64,000 nucleotides of DNA, taken from contig NZ_JADYWW010000001.1 in assembly GCF_015864575.1 (NCBI RefSeq), positions 248,001 to 312,000 on the forward strand, in the 5' to 3' direction. This document shows positions 28,215 through 36,984 of the stretch, one piece after another. The notes below the pieces were generated by a model. That model had not been told where the DNA came from, did not search any database, and worked only from the letters and a program-made list of their open reading frames with translations. The translations under genes and the position numbers were made by a program. The stretch comes from Salinibacterium sp. SWN248. GTDB taxonomy: Bacteria > Actinomycetota > Actinomycetes > Actinomycetales > Microbacteriaceae. Numbering within the stretch: position 1 is the stretch's first letter; each line of letters starts with the position of its first letter.

Positions 28215-29603
28215 ATGTCGATCGCGCACCTAGGCCTCTCGGGCGACGAACGCCAGTCCGGCGAATCGCGAGGCAGCTCACGTGGCGACCGCGTACCTCC
28301 CCACGACCTTCTTGCAGAACAGAGCGCCATCGGCGGAATGCTTCTGAGCAAGGATGCCGTTGCCGACGTCATCGAAACCGTGCGCGGAGTGGACTTCTAC
28401 GTCCCGAAGCACGAAACCATCTTCAACGCAGTGCTCACCCTGTACTCGCACGGAGAACCCACCGACGTTATCGCCGTCACCGATGAGCTAACGAAAACGG
28501 GTGAACTCTCCCGAGCCGGTGGAGTCGAGTACCTCCACACGCTCACCGGTCTTGTTCCCACCGCAGCCAACGCTGGCTTCTACGCCACCATCGTCACCGA
28601 GAAAGCGGTTCTTCGCCGCCTCGTTGAAGCGGGTACCCGCATCGTCCAAATGGGTTATGCCAGTGAGGGCGAAGTGCTCGACCTCGTGAACAACGCACAG
28701 GCCGAGATCTACTCCGTGACCGGTGGAGTCGAAACCGAAGACTACGTACCCCTCACGACGGCCGTCGAGAGCGCGATTGATGAAATCGAAGCAGCTCGCG
28801 GCCGCGACGGCCAGATGATCGGTGTTCCCACCGGATTCGCTGAGCTCGATGAACTCACCAACGGACTACACCCCGGGCAGCTCATCATTTTGGCCGCGCG
28901 ACCAGCTATTGGTAAGTCGACTCTTGGTTTGGACTTCGCTCGCGCAGCATCCATCCACCATGATCTGCCGTCGATTGTGTTCTCGCTAGAAATGGGTCGA
29001 AGCGAAATCGCTATGCGACTGCTTTCGGCAGAAGCCAGCGTTCCGTTGCAGCACATGCGTAAGGGTTCGGTACACGCCAACGACTGGACCACGATCGCTC
29101 AGACGCGTGGTCGCATCAATGATGCTCCGCTGTATATCGATGACAGCCCCAACATGACCCTCGTTGAGATTCGCGCCAAGTGCCGCCGGCTCAAGCAGAA
29201 GGTCGGCCTGCGCATGGTCATCATCGACTACCTGCAGCTCATGACGAGCGGTAAGAAAGTTGAATCGCGTCAGCAAGAGGTCAGTGAGTTCTCGCGTGCA
29301 CTCAAGCTGCTTGCCAAGGAGCTTGAAGTTCCCGTCATTGCTATCTCCCAGCTGAACCGTGGACCTGAACAGCGCGCAGACAAGAAGCCGGCCCTTTCGG
29401 ACCTTCGTGAATCGGGATCGCTCGAGCAAGACGCCGATATGGTGATTCTGCTGCACCGCGAAAGCGCGTACGAAGCAGACAGCCCCCGCGCCGGTGAGGC
29501 CGACCTGATCATTGCCAAGCACCGTAACGGACCGACTCGCACCGTCACCGTGGGCTTCCACGGTCACTTCTCGCGCTTCGTCGATCTACCGCCAGGATCG
29601 TAG
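28215..29603 (+). CDS. dnaB: Replicative DNA helicase DnaB
   Basis: Hexameric helicase of the replication fork. 462 residues from ATG 28215, chosen for its AGGAGG seven bases upstream over a longer frame from 28104. The N-terminal domain carries PPHDLLAEQSAIGGMLL (28-44); the RecA-like C-domain has Walker A ARPAIGKST (228-236), Walker B MVIIDYLQLM, and the SQLNRGPEQR and ESGSLEQDAD motifs. No intein is present. The first 27 residues are hydrophilic and variable. The DciA protein of this window is its presumed loading partner. Confidence 0.97.
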   Translation: MSIAHLGLSGDERQSGESRGSSRGDRVPPHDLLAEQSAIGGMLLSKDAVADVIETVRGVDFYVPKHETIFNAVLTLYSHGEPTDVIAVTDELTKTGELSRAGGVEYLHTLTGLVPTAANAGFYATIVTEKAVLRRLVEAGTRIVQMGYASEGEVLDLVNNAQAEIYSVTGGVETEDYVPLTTAVESAIDEIEAARGRDGQMIGVPTGFAELDELTNGLHPGQLIILAARPAIGKSTLGLDFARAASIHHDLPSIVFSLEMGRSEIAMRLLSAEASVPLQHMRKGSVHANDWTTIAQTRGRINDAPLYIDDSPNMTLVEIRAKCRRLKQKVGLRMVIIDYLQLMTSGKKVESRQQEVSEFSRALKLLAKELEVPVIAISQLNRGPEQRADKKPALSDLRESGSLEQDADMVILLHRESAYEADSPRAGEADLIIAKHRNGPTRTVTVGFHGHFSRFVDLPPGS

Positions 29604-29690
29604 GCGAGTCTGTCGGGCCTCCGCCGACAGGGGAAAGCCACAAGCGGCCTACACTAGAAGCATCCGCTTGTTGAGAAAGAAGGCGATCGC

Positions 29691-30335
29691 TTGACTAGTG
29701 CTCACGCTGAGCCGCTGCCGGCATCCACTGCGTGGTACGTGCCGCTAGCCCGCGCTATTCCCGCCATCGCCTTGGCGATTGTGATTACCTTCTCGGCCGA
29801 CCATTCGTCGCGCCTCGGTCTTGTTACCCTCGCCAGCTTCACGCTCATCGTCGGCGCCGTGCTTCTGACCGCGAGCATCATGTCACCGCACCGGGGAATC
29901 GCCCGATCCTTTACGATCACGCAGGGCGTTGTTACGCTCGCCACCGCCGTCGCCGCGTTTGTTGCGACCGGCGGAGGTCAGGCCTACTTCGTCTTCTTGC
30001 TAACCGCGTTCGCCGCCATCACCGGCTTCCTTGAGCTCTACCTCGGGCTCCGTAGCCGCGGCCGCGATGCCTCATCCCGTGACTGGGTCTTCGTCGGCAG
30101 CCTCACCGCGCTGCTCGCGCTCGTCGTGTTGCTTGTACCGCCAGGATTCAGCCAGCCCTACACCGGCCCCGACGGAATCGACCGTGAGCTCACGGCATCC
30201 ATTGTGGTGGTCGGTCTTCTCGGAGCTTATTGGGCCATTCTTGGGGTGTACCTCGTGATTGCGGCACTCTCGCTCAAGTGGAGTAGAACCGATCATGATG
30301 TTGTTACCGCAGTCGTGCAAGAGAAAGAAGAATAG
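29691..30335 (+). CDS. Multi-pass membrane protein, HdeD/DUF308-like
   Basis: 214 residues starting at TTG 29691 with GAAGG upstream. Six or seven hydrophobic segments are visible (about residues 21-35, 42-62, 72-92, 95-115, 128-148 and 172-195), with short loops and a charged C-terminus (VVQEKEE). The pattern of paired helices resembles the DUF308/HdeD acid-resistance family, but no motif is decisive. The next gene begins at its last base, so the two are probably coupled. Function unknown. Confidence 0.7.
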   Translation: MTSAHAEPLPASTAWYVPLARAIPAIALAIVITFSADHSSRLGLVTLASFTLIVGAVLLTASIMSPHRGIARSFTITQGVVTLATAVAAFVATGGGQAYFVFLLTAFAAITGFLELYLGLRSRGRDASSRDWVFVGSLTALLALVVLLVPPGFSQPYTGPDGIDRELTASIVVVGLLGAYWAILGVYLVIAALSLKWSRTDHDVVTAVVQEKEE

Positions 30336-30580
30336 TGGCCTCCCCAGACAAGCGTGATCGCACGCGCCCAGCCGAAATGCTCGGTCTTTCCGCAATTTTC
30401 GGGCTGTTCGCCGGTCTCGTCGTTTTCATGTCGACGCGTGAATTGATGCTTGCCCTGATCTTTGCCGGGGTTGCCTTCATCGTCTCGCTTATTGTTATCG
30501 CGATGCTCGTGCTCGCCGTGCGTCCAGACAAGGACGAACTTCTTGACATGGATGAACAGGACCGCGACGCCTCGCACTAG
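30335..30580 (+). CDS. Small two-helix membrane protein
   Basis: 81 residues from GTG 30335, which overlaps the preceding stop. A basic N-terminus (SPDKRDRTRP), two transmembrane helices (about 17-32 and 37-62), and an acidic tail (DKDELLDMDEQDRD). Small proteins like this are found in the same place in related actinobacteria; no function is known. Supported by coupling and by regular codon use. Confidence 0.65.
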   Translation: MASPDKRDRTRPAEMLGLSAIFGLFAGLVVFMSTRELMLALIFAGVAFIVSLIVIAMLVLAVRPDKDELLDMDEQDRDASH

Positions 30581-30710
30581 TCTGCTCTGACGCGCGGCTT
30601 TACTCGCTCACCCGCCTGAAACGGCTGAATCGGGCCCCGATTGATCTCTTTGGCGCGCCCATAAGTTGATCCGGCTGTCGACTAAAACTCCTTTGACTCC
30701 CAGTCTTTAT

Positions 30711-30729
30711 TAAGGTTAGGCTTACCTAA
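30711..30729. promoter_or_regulatory. DtxR/IdeR iron box and promoter of the siderophore operon
   Basis: TAAGGTTAGGCTTACCTAA, 17 of 19 matches to the actinobacterial DtxR/IdeR consensus. It overlaps the predicted -10 (TAGGCT, 30717-30722) of a promoter with -35 TTGACT (30693-30698). Iron-loaded repressor here would block transcription of the import genes that begin 75 bases downstream. Confidence 0.9.
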
Positions 30730-30803
30730 GCAACACTCGCTGCAGCGGGTGTTGCCTTTTTACGCCCGACCGCTTTCGGTCATCCGAAACAACTAAGGAC
30801 ATC

Positions 30804-31787
30804 ATGAACTTTGCACGAACCCGGCACGGAGTACTCGTTGGAGTACTGGCTCTCGCGCTTGCTGCCTGCAGCACCGCGACGCCTGAAGCTGCAGATTCAG
30901 ACGGAGCAGAAGCATCCGTTCAGTTCGAGGACAACAACGGCAGCCAGACGCTCGCGACGCCGCTCACCTCGGTAGTCGCCACCGACAACCGCACGTTCGA
31001 GACTCTCGCCTCCTGGGGTATCGAACTCAGTGCCGCCGCGGTTGCCCTAATGCCCAGCACGATTTCGTACACGCAAGACGACTCGATCATCGACCTGGGC
31101 AACCACGGCGAGCCTGACCTCGAGGCTGTGGTTGCCGTCCAGCCCGATGTCATCATCAACGGGCAGCGGTTTGCGCAGTACCACGACGACTTCGCCAAGC
31201 TCGTACCTGACGCCGTGATCGTTGAGCTCGACCCGCGCGAGGGTGAGCCCTTTGACGCCGAGCTCAAGCGCCAGACCACCGTTCTCGGCGAGATCTTCGA
31301 CAAGCAGGCAGAGGCCGAACAGCTGAATGCTGACTTCGACGCCGCCATCGAGCGCGTGAACGCGGCGTACAACAGCGAAGACTCCGTGATGGCTGTAATC
31401 ACCTCGGGTGGAGAGATCGGATACTCGGCTCCGAGCGTCGGTCGTACCCTCGGCCCGCTCTTCGACATCTTCGACTTCACCGCCGCACTGGATGTCGATG
31501 ACAGCAGCGAGGACCACCAGGGTGATGACATCTCGGTAGAGGCAATCGCTGACTCCAACCCCGACTGGATTCTCGTTATGGACCGCGACGCCGCAATTCT
31601 CGCCGACGACCCCACCTATGTGCAGGGCAGCGAAGTTCTTGAGAACTCCGAAGCACTCTCGGGCGTCACCGCGGTGAAGGAAAGCAACCTCGTATACATG
31701 CCGGCTGACACGTACACGAACGAAGGCATCCAGACGTACACCGAGTTCTTCAACGCACTCGCTGACGCGCTAGAAGCCAAGAACTAG
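30804..31787 (+). CDS. Iron-siderophore ABC transporter substrate-binding lipoprotein
   Basis: 327 residues with a lipoprotein signal (LALALAACS, lipid-modified Cys22). The class III periplasmic-binding fold continues through residues 50-325, with motifs shared with catecholate-siderophore binders of the CeuE/YclQ group (NGQRFAQYHDDFAKL, GYSAPSVGRTLGPLFD, PDWILVMDRDAA). AAGGA lies before the ATG and a DtxR box 75 bases upstream. First gene of a four-gene importer. Catecholate (petrobactin-like) substrate is an inference from family resemblance. Confidence 0.9.
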   Translation: MNFARTRHGVLVGVLALALAACSTATPEAADSDGAEASVQFEDNNGSQTLATPLTSVVATDNRTFETLASWGIELSAAAVALMPSTISYTQDDSIIDLGNHGEPDLEAVVAVQPDVIINGQRFAQYHDDFAKLVPDAVIVELDPREGEPFDAELKRQTTVLGEIFDKQAEAEQLNADFDAAIERVNAAYNSEDSVMAVITSGGEIGYSAPSVGRTLGPLFDIFDFTAALDVDDSSEDHQGDDISVEAIADSNPDWILVMDRDAAILADDPTYVQGSEVLENSEALSGVTAVKESNLVYMPADTYTNEGIQTYTEFFNALADALEAKN

Positions 31788-31798
31788 CGTCACTCACG

Positions 31799-31846
31799 CC
31801 GTTCGGTGCTGGAGCGTGCCCCCGGGCGAACTTCAGCACCGAACGG
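31799..31846 (+). terminator. Intra-operon hairpin after the siderophore-binding protein gene
   Basis: A perfect 13-base stem: CCGTTCGGTGCTG (31799-31811) and CAGCACCGAACGG (31834-31846). It stands between the binding-protein gene and the permease genes without a following U-tract. Such hairpins usually stabilise the upstream mRNA or partly terminate, giving more binding protein than permease. Confidence 0.7.
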
Positions 31847-31879
31847 TTCTGGCCTTCAATCAGAAACTCTCACTCACGG

Positions 31880-32866
31880 ATGACGTCAACACTGGCCCGA
31901 CGGCGGCCCGCCAACACGACCACCCTCTTCGACTGGAAACTCCTGCTCGCGACGGTGGGCGTTGTTCTGCTGCTGATCGCCTCCCTCTTCACGGGTGTCT
32001 ACGACATCTTCGGGGCGGATGACGGCCAAAGAATGTTCGGCATCACGCGCGTTCCGCGAACGATCGCCCTGGTGCTCGCGGGCGCCGCGATGGCAATGAG
32101 CGGCTTGGTCATGCAGTTGCTGACGCAAAACCGTTTCGTGGAACCAACCACGACGGGCACTACCGAGTGGGCAGGTCTTGGACTGCTCACCGTCATGATC
32201 CTCTTTCCGGGAGCCAGCATCCTCGCCCGCATGAGCGGTGCGGTCGTAGCCGCGTTCATCGGCACCGGAATCTTCTTCCTCTTCTTGCGCCGCGTCACGC
32301 TGCGTTCCTCGCTGATCGTGCCGATCGTCGGCATCATGCTCGGCTCGGTGGTCGGCGCCATCTCCACCTACATTGCTCTCTCGACGGACATGCTTCAGAG
32401 CCTCTCCGTGTGGTTCGCCGGCAGCTTCACCTCGGTGATGCGCGGGCAGTACGAACTGCTCTGGATCGTTGCGCTCGTCGTCGTCGTGATCTTCCTGTTC
32501 GCCGACCGACTCACCGTGGCGGGGCTCGGCCAAGACATTGCGACGAACGTCGGCGTGAACTACAACCAGATTTTGCTGATCGGCACAGCGCTCATCGCAG
32601 TCGCGACCGGAGTGGTGACGGTTGTCGTGGGCAATCTGCCGTTTCTCGGCCTGATCGTCCCGAATATCGTGTCGATGTTTCGTGGCGACGATCTGCGCAG
32701 CAACCTTCCTTGGGTCTGCCTGCTGGGCATCGCGATCGTGACCGTGTGCGACATCGTCGGCCGCACGATCATCATGCCGTTCGAAGTTCCCGTGTCGCTC
32801 ATCTTGGGTGTCGTGGGCGCGATCGTCTTCATTGCCCTCCTGTTGAAGCAGCGCCGTCGTGCATAG
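31880..32866 (+). CDS. Iron-siderophore ABC transporter permease 1 (FecCD family)
   Basis: 328 residues with about nine or ten transmembrane helices. FecCD features include RVPRTIALVLAGAAMAMSGLVMQ (residues 55-80) and NLPFLGLIVPNIV near 253, the loop that contacts the ATPase. It overlaps the second permease by 8 bases. Ribosome binding site is weak. Part of the DtxR-controlled importer. Confidence 0.92.
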   Translation: MTSTLARRRPANTTTLFDWKLLLATVGVVLLLIASLFTGVYDIFGADDGQRMFGITRVPRTIALVLAGAAMAMSGLVMQLLTQNRFVEPTTTGTTEWAGLGLLTVMILFPGASILARMSGAVVAAFIGTGIFFLFLRRVTLRSSLIVPIVGIMLGSVVGAISTYIALSTDMLQSLSVWFAGSFTSVMRGQYELLWIVALVVVVIFLFADRLTVAGLGQDIATNVGVNYNQILLIGTALIAVATGVVTVVVGNLPFLGLIVPNIVSMFRGDDLRSNLPWVCLLGIAIVTVCDIVGRTIIMPFEVPVSLILGVVGAIVFIALLLKQRRRA

Positions 32867-33911
32867 TCCCGTGGATGCGCAGGAGAGAGCGACTGTTGGC
32901 GTCGGGGCGCCGGGCGTGACTGGCCCCTTCCCGACGGTCAAGGCGCGTCGCCGCTACTGGATACTCCTCAGCATCCTGAGCGTGGCTGCTGTCGCAATCG
33001 CCGTTGGCCTGCTCGCGTGGGACAACCCGATGCCGGTGGGCACCGAAGGGTTCTGGCTCATCGCTGAGCTGCGCGCTACCAACGTGATCGTGATTGCGGT
33101 CGTGGCTTTCTGTCAGGCGATCGCCACCGTGAGCTTTCAGACGGTGACGAACAACCGGATCCTCACGCCATCCATCATGGGCTTCGAGTCTCTGTATGTG
33201 GCGGTGCAGACCTCTGCGGTGTACTTCTTGGGCATCAGCGGCATCGTCGCCCTACAGGGCCTCCCCCAGTTCTTGCTTCAGATCGCCCTGATGGTCGGGC
33301 TCTCGCTGCTGCTGTACGGCTGGTTGCTTACGGGAAAGTACGGCAACCTGCAGATCATGCTGCTCGTGGGCATCGTCATCGGCGGCGGGCTGGGAGCAGT
33401 GTCGACGTTCATGCAGCGCCTGCTCACGCCCAGTGAGTTCGACATCCTGACGGCCCGCCTGTTCGGCTCCATCTCGAATGCGGATGCCAGCTACCTGCCC
33501 ATCTCGCTCGTGCTGTGCCTGGTGGCCGGCACCGCGCTGCTCTCGCAAGGTCGCCGCCTCAACATCATTGCGCTGGGTTCGGATACCGCCACGAATCTAG
33601 GAATCAGCTACCGCTTCGAGATCATGCGCGTGCTGTTCTTCGTCTCGATCTTGATGGCAGTCTCCACGTCGCTCGTCGGCCCGATGACCTTCTTTGGGTT
33701 CTTGGTCGCGACACTCGCTTACCAATTCGCGGACACCTACGACCATCGCCACATCTTCCCGATCGCGGTATTGGCCGGGTTTGTGGTGCTGGGCGGTGCG
33801 TACTTCGTGATGAAGAACCTGTTCTACGCGCAAGGAGTGGTGTCGATCATCGTTGAACTTGTCGGAGGAACCGTCTTCCTCATCGTCATTCTGAGAAAGG
33901 GACGACTGTGA
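32859..33911 (+). CDS. Iron-siderophore ABC transporter permease 2 (FecCD family)
   Basis: 350 residues from GTG 32859, overlapping permease 1. A hydrophilic N-terminus of about 35 residues is followed by eight to ten hydrophobic helices. The FecCD signature is more diverged: FQTVTNNRILTPSIMGFESLY near 105 and GPMTFFGFLVATLAYQ near 270. Pairing of two different permeases with one ATPase matches the YclNOPQ arrangement. Confidence 0.9.
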   Translation: MHSPVDAQERATVGVGAPGVTGPFPTVKARRRYWILLSILSVAAVAIAVGLLAWDNPMPVGTEGFWLIAELRATNVIVIAVVAFCQAIATVSFQTVTNNRILTPSIMGFESLYVAVQTSAVYFLGISGIVALQGLPQFLLQIALMVGLSLLLYGWLLTGKYGNLQIMLLVGIVIGGGLGAVSTFMQRLLTPSEFDILTARLFGSISNADASYLPISLVLCLVAGTALLSQGRRLNIIALGSDTATNLGISYRFEIMRVLFFVSILMAVSTSLVGPMTFFGFLVATLAYQFADTYDHRHIFPIAVLAGFVVLGGAYFVMKNLFYAQGVVSIIVELVGGTVFLIVILRKGRL

Positions 33912-34663
33912 TCACCCTGAACAACGTGGGCAAAAGCTATGGCCACGAAATCACTATTGGACCGGTCGACCTCACGATCCCCGAGGGGGGCATCACCGCG
34001 CTGGTGGGTCCGAACGGTGCGGGAAAATCCACGCTGCTGACCATGATCGGCCGCCTGCTCGGGATCGACTCCGGTCACATCGAAGTAGCGGGCTTCGACG
34101 TCGCAAAGACGAAGTCGAAGGACCTCGCCAAGATCATCGCGATCCTGCGGCAAGAGAACCACTTCATCGCCCGACTCACGGTGCGTCAGCTCGTCGGGTT
34201 CAGCCGCTTCCCGTACTCGCAAGGTCGACTGACCGAAGCGGATGAGGTGGCGATCAACAACTCCATCAGCTTTCTGAACCTTGAAGGCCTGCAAGACCGC
34301 TACCTCGACGAGCTCTCAGGCGGACAGCGCCAACGCGCCTACGTTGCCATGGTGCTCGCGCAAGACACCGAATATGTGCTGCTCGATGAGCCCCTCAACA
34401 ACCTCGACATGAAGCACTCGGTCCAGATGATGCGCCACCTCAAGCGCGCCGCCCAAGAACTCGGCCGCACCATCATCATCGTGCTCCACGACATCAACTT
34501 TGCCGGGCACTACGCCGACCATATTTGCGCCGTCAAGGATGGCCAGGTCACCGAATTTGGAACGCCCGCTGAGATCTTGACTGATGACGTGCTCACTCGA
34601 ATCTTCGATACCCCGGTGCAGGTCATCGACGGCCCTAACGGTGCCCTCGCTGTGTACTACTAG
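33908..34663 (+). CDS. Iron-siderophore ABC transporter ATP-binding protein
   Basis: 251 residues from GTG 33908, overlapping permease 2 by 4 bases. Walker A GPNGAGKST near residues 36-44, ABC signature LSGGQRQRAY near 137, Walker B YVLLDEPLNNLD near 157, and the switch histidine in VLHDINFA near 195. Powers the siderophore importer. Last gene of the operon. Confidence 0.94.
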   Translation: MITLNNVGKSYGHEITIGPVDLTIPEGGITALVGPNGAGKSTLLTMIGRLLGIDSGHIEVAGFDVAKTKSKDLAKIIAILRQENHFIARLTVRQLVGFSRFPYSQGRLTEADEVAINNSISFLNLEGLQDRYLDELSGGQRQRAYVAMVLAQDTEYVLLDEPLNNLDMKHSVQMMRHLKRAAQELGRTIIIVLHDINFAGHYADHICAVKDGQVTEFGTPAEILTDDVLTRIFDTPVQVIDGPNGALAVYY

Positions 34664-34683
34664 CGCTGCAGCGGCACCCGCGT

Positions 34684-34694
34684 CCCCCCCCCCC
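34684..34694. repeat. Homopolymer tract of 11 cytosines
   Basis: Eleven consecutive C residues, 20 bases after the ATPase stop codon. Tracts of this length are uncommon in bacteria and prone to slippage in replication and in sequencing. Confidence 0.9.
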
Positions 34695-34720
34695 GAGTCG
34701 CGATGGTGTGGTTAGACCGC

Positions 34721-34832
34721 CTTTCGGAAATTCAGGAGATTCTGCGGAGAGTGTTCGCGGCTGCCGCCACAACGCCCGGGTTGTTCTGTGTCTCAGTAGG
34801 CTCCCGCGCCAGATTTCCTGAGTTTCCGAAGG
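34721..34832. repeat. Imperfect inverted repeat in the siderophore operon-purB gap
   Basis: Arms of 21 bases, 34721-34741 (core CGGAAATTCAGGAGAT) and 34812-34832 (core ATTTCCTGAGTTTCCG), match at 17 of 21 positions and are 70 bases apart. Neither is coding. It could be a degenerate small mobile element, a folded 3' transcript, or an old duplication. Confidence 0.7.
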
Positions 34833-34884
34833 GGCGCGGCGCGGAGGGAAGTGGCGCGGCGCGCAGGCCGGCCGCGGAAACACT

Positions 34885-34914
34885 AAAGGCCGGCCTCACG
34901 ACGAGACCGGCCTT
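34885..34914. terminator. Bidirectional terminator between the siderophore operon and purB
   Basis: AAAGGCCGG and CCGGCCTT arms with an inner CTC/GAG pair around a short loop, followed by TCTATAG on the plus side and by TTTAGTG on the minus side. Lies 15 bases after the purB stop codon between convergent transcription units. Confidence 0.8.
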
Positions 34915-34928
34915 CTATAGAGCGTGAA

Positions 34929-36320
34929 CTACTTGGTGTCGCCGAGGTAGTCGACGAGCGAGCTGGCAAGGCCGACATAGGTCGCGGGAGTGAGCGCCTG
35001 CAGACGTGCTTTGGCATCCGCACCAATGTCGAGCCCTGAGATGAATTCGGTGAGGTCGACGGAGTTGATGCGCTTGCCGCGCGTGAGTTCCTTGAGGATG
35101 GCGTAGGGGTCGCTGATGGTGCTGCGGCCCGCGGTGACCTCGGCACGAATGACCGTCTGGATGGCCTCGCCGAGGATCTCCCAGTTGCTGTCGAGATCAG
35201 CGTCGAGAGCGACCGGGTCAAGGGCGATCTCCTTGAGGCCGCGCTCGATGTTGTCGAGAGCGAGCAGCGAGTGACCGTAGGCGACACCCACGTTGCGCTG
35301 CGTTGTGGAGTCAGTGAGGTCGCGTTGAAGTCGTGAAGTGACGAGCGTCTGAGCGAGCGACTCGAGCAGAGCGCTCGAGAGCTCGAGGTTGGCTTCAGCG
35401 TTCTCGAACCGGATCGGGTTGATCTTGTGCGGCATCGTCGATGAACCGGTTGCACCCGCCTGCGGAATCTGGCGGAAGTAGCCCATCGAGATGTACGACC
35501 ACACGTCGGTGCAGAGGTTGTGCAGCACGCGGTTGGCGTGACTCGTGGCCTGGTACAGCTCCACTTGCCAGTCGTGGGATTCGATCTGCGTGGTCAGTGG
35601 GTTCCAGTCGAGCCCAAGCGACTCCACGAACTCCTTCGAGAGAGCTGGCCAGTTCTGCTCAGGGTCTGCAGCGAGGTGGGCGGCGAACGTGCCGGTAGCT
35701 CCGCTGAACTTGCCGAGGTAGCTGATGCCTTCAATGCGAGTCAGGATGCGGTCGAGACGGTACACGAAGACCGCGAACTCCTTACCCATGGTGGTCGGTG
35801 TCGCCGGCTGACCGTGGGTGTGAGCGAGCATCGCATTGTCGCGCATGAGCTCGGACTGCGCGCGAAGCGCATCGAGCACGATACGGAACTTAGGCAGCCA
35901 AACTTCGCGCACGGCATCCGAAATGGTGAGCGCGTAAGAGAGGTTGTTGATGTCTTCGCTCGTGGCGGCGAAGTGGGTGAGTTCAGCGATCGCGGTGAGG
36001 CCCAGCTCGTCGAGCTTGGCGCGCACCAGGTACTCGACGGCCTTGACGTCGTGGCGGGTGGTGGCTTCGAGGCGAGCGAGTTCATCGATCTGCTCTTGGC
36101 CAAAATCGGTAGCGAAGGCGCGAAGGGCGGTGACCTGGTCGGCGCTCATCGGGCTCGAACCAAACAGGCTCTTGCTCGTGAGGAAAATCAGCCATTCGAC
36201 TTCAACGTGCACGCGGGCCCGGTTGAGGCCTGCCTCGGAGAGGTGCTCGCCCAGAGCCGAAACGGCGGGGCGGTAGCGGCCATCGAGGGGGCTCAGTGGT
36301 TGAACGGGCAACGGGCTCAT
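34929..36320 (-). CDS. purB: Adenylosuccinate lyase
   Basis: Cleaves SAICAR to AICAR and adenylosuccinate to AMP in purine synthesis. 463 residues, a normal length for the E. coli-like class. The fumarase/aspartase superfamily signature GSSTMPHKINP lies near residues 291-301, and HTHGQPATPTTMGKE near 165-180. The N-terminus PLSPLDGRYRPAVSALGE is typical. Four-base overlap with the upstream phosphatase gene (ATGA) suggests coupling. Confidence 0.96.
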   Translation of the reverse strand: MSPLPVQPLSPLDGRYRPAVSALGEHLSEAGLNRARVHVEVEWLIFLTSKSLFGSSPMSADQVTALRAFATDFGQEQIDELARLEATTRHDVKAVEYLVRAKLDELGLTAIAELTHFAATSEDINNLSYALTISDAVREVWLPKFRIVLDALRAQSELMRDNAMLAHTHGQPATPTTMGKEFAVFVYRLDRILTRIEGISYLGKFSGATGTFAAHLAADPEQNWPALSKEFVESLGLDWNPLTTQIESHDWQVELYQATSHANRVLHNLCTDVWSYISMGYFRQIPQAGATGSSTMPHKINPIRFENAEANLELSSALLESLAQTLVTSRLQRDLTDSTTQRNVGVAYGHSLLALDNIERGLKEIALDPVALDADLDSNWEILGEAIQTVIRAEVTAGRSTISDPYAILKELTRGKRINSVDLTEFISGLDIGADAKARLQALTPATYVGLASSLVDYLGDTK

Positions 36321-36859
36321 GGGGCTCCCTGGTTGTTGGGGGTTGGTGCGTTGATGCCTGGCGTGATCTGACGAAAAAGCGAACTGCAGGCTTTCTCAAT
36401 CATGCCGAGGACATGATCGAAGAGTGCGGCATCCGAATAGTAGGGGTCTGGCACATCGACAAGAGGAGCGAGTTCGTTGTCAAAGCTCAACATGGGCTGC
36501 ACTTTTGACCGATCTTGATCGTTGGGTGCCCACGTGCGCAGAATTCGTTCCTGTCCTCGATCGAACGCGACAATGAGGTCGAACTTGTCAAACCATTCGG
36601 GGTCGAACTGGCGGGCGCGATGCCCAGAACCATTGTAGCCGCGTGCTGCAAGGGCACTAATGGTGCGGTCGTCGGCTGCTTCGCCTACGTGCCAGTCGCC
36701 GGTGCCCGCTGAGGTCACCGCGATGCGGTCCTGGAGCCCAGCTTCAGCAACGAGTTCTCGGAACACGGTTTCGGCCATGGGCGACCGACAGATGTTGCCG
36801 GTGCACACGAAACAGACCCTGAAGGCGGTCGAGTCGGAGAGTGCTCGCTCGAAGGTCAT
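36317..36859 (-). CDS. Low-molecular-weight protein tyrosine phosphatase
   Basis: 180 residues. The phosphatase loop CTGNICRS (Cys19, Arg25) follows the CX5R rule, and the general acid is in the DPYY motif (VPDPYYSD near residue 135). Such enzymes dephosphorylate tyrosine kinases controlling capsule or act on host or metabolic proteins. No kinase gene is nearby. Translationally coupled to purB; this pairing may be only a transcription convenience. Divergent from the WXG-like gene. Confidence 0.92.
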   Translation of the reverse strand: MTFERALSDSTAFRVCFVCTGNICRSPMAETVFRELVAEAGLQDRIAVTSAGTGDWHVGEAADDRTISALAARGYNGSGHRARQFDPEWFDKFDLIVAFDRGQERILRTWAPNDQDRSKVQPMLSFDNELAPLVDVPDPYYSDAALFDHVLGMIEKACSSLFRQITPGINAPTPNNQGAP

Positions 36860-36984
36860 GGTTCATTCTGTCGCAGTTTCAACTCCTCAACATCGCTGGC
36901 TCAGGGATTTCCTTCCCCGATGCGTGCTGGCAACCAGTGCGTGGGGCGGTGTTTGGCGAGAGTTGTGGCATCGAAAGGCGATCA

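Noticed and set aside
31886-32941. 351-codon minus-strand frame opposite the first FecCD permease
   Set aside because: Antisense to a real permease gene, extremely rich in His, Asp and Arg, which is the typical shadow composition.
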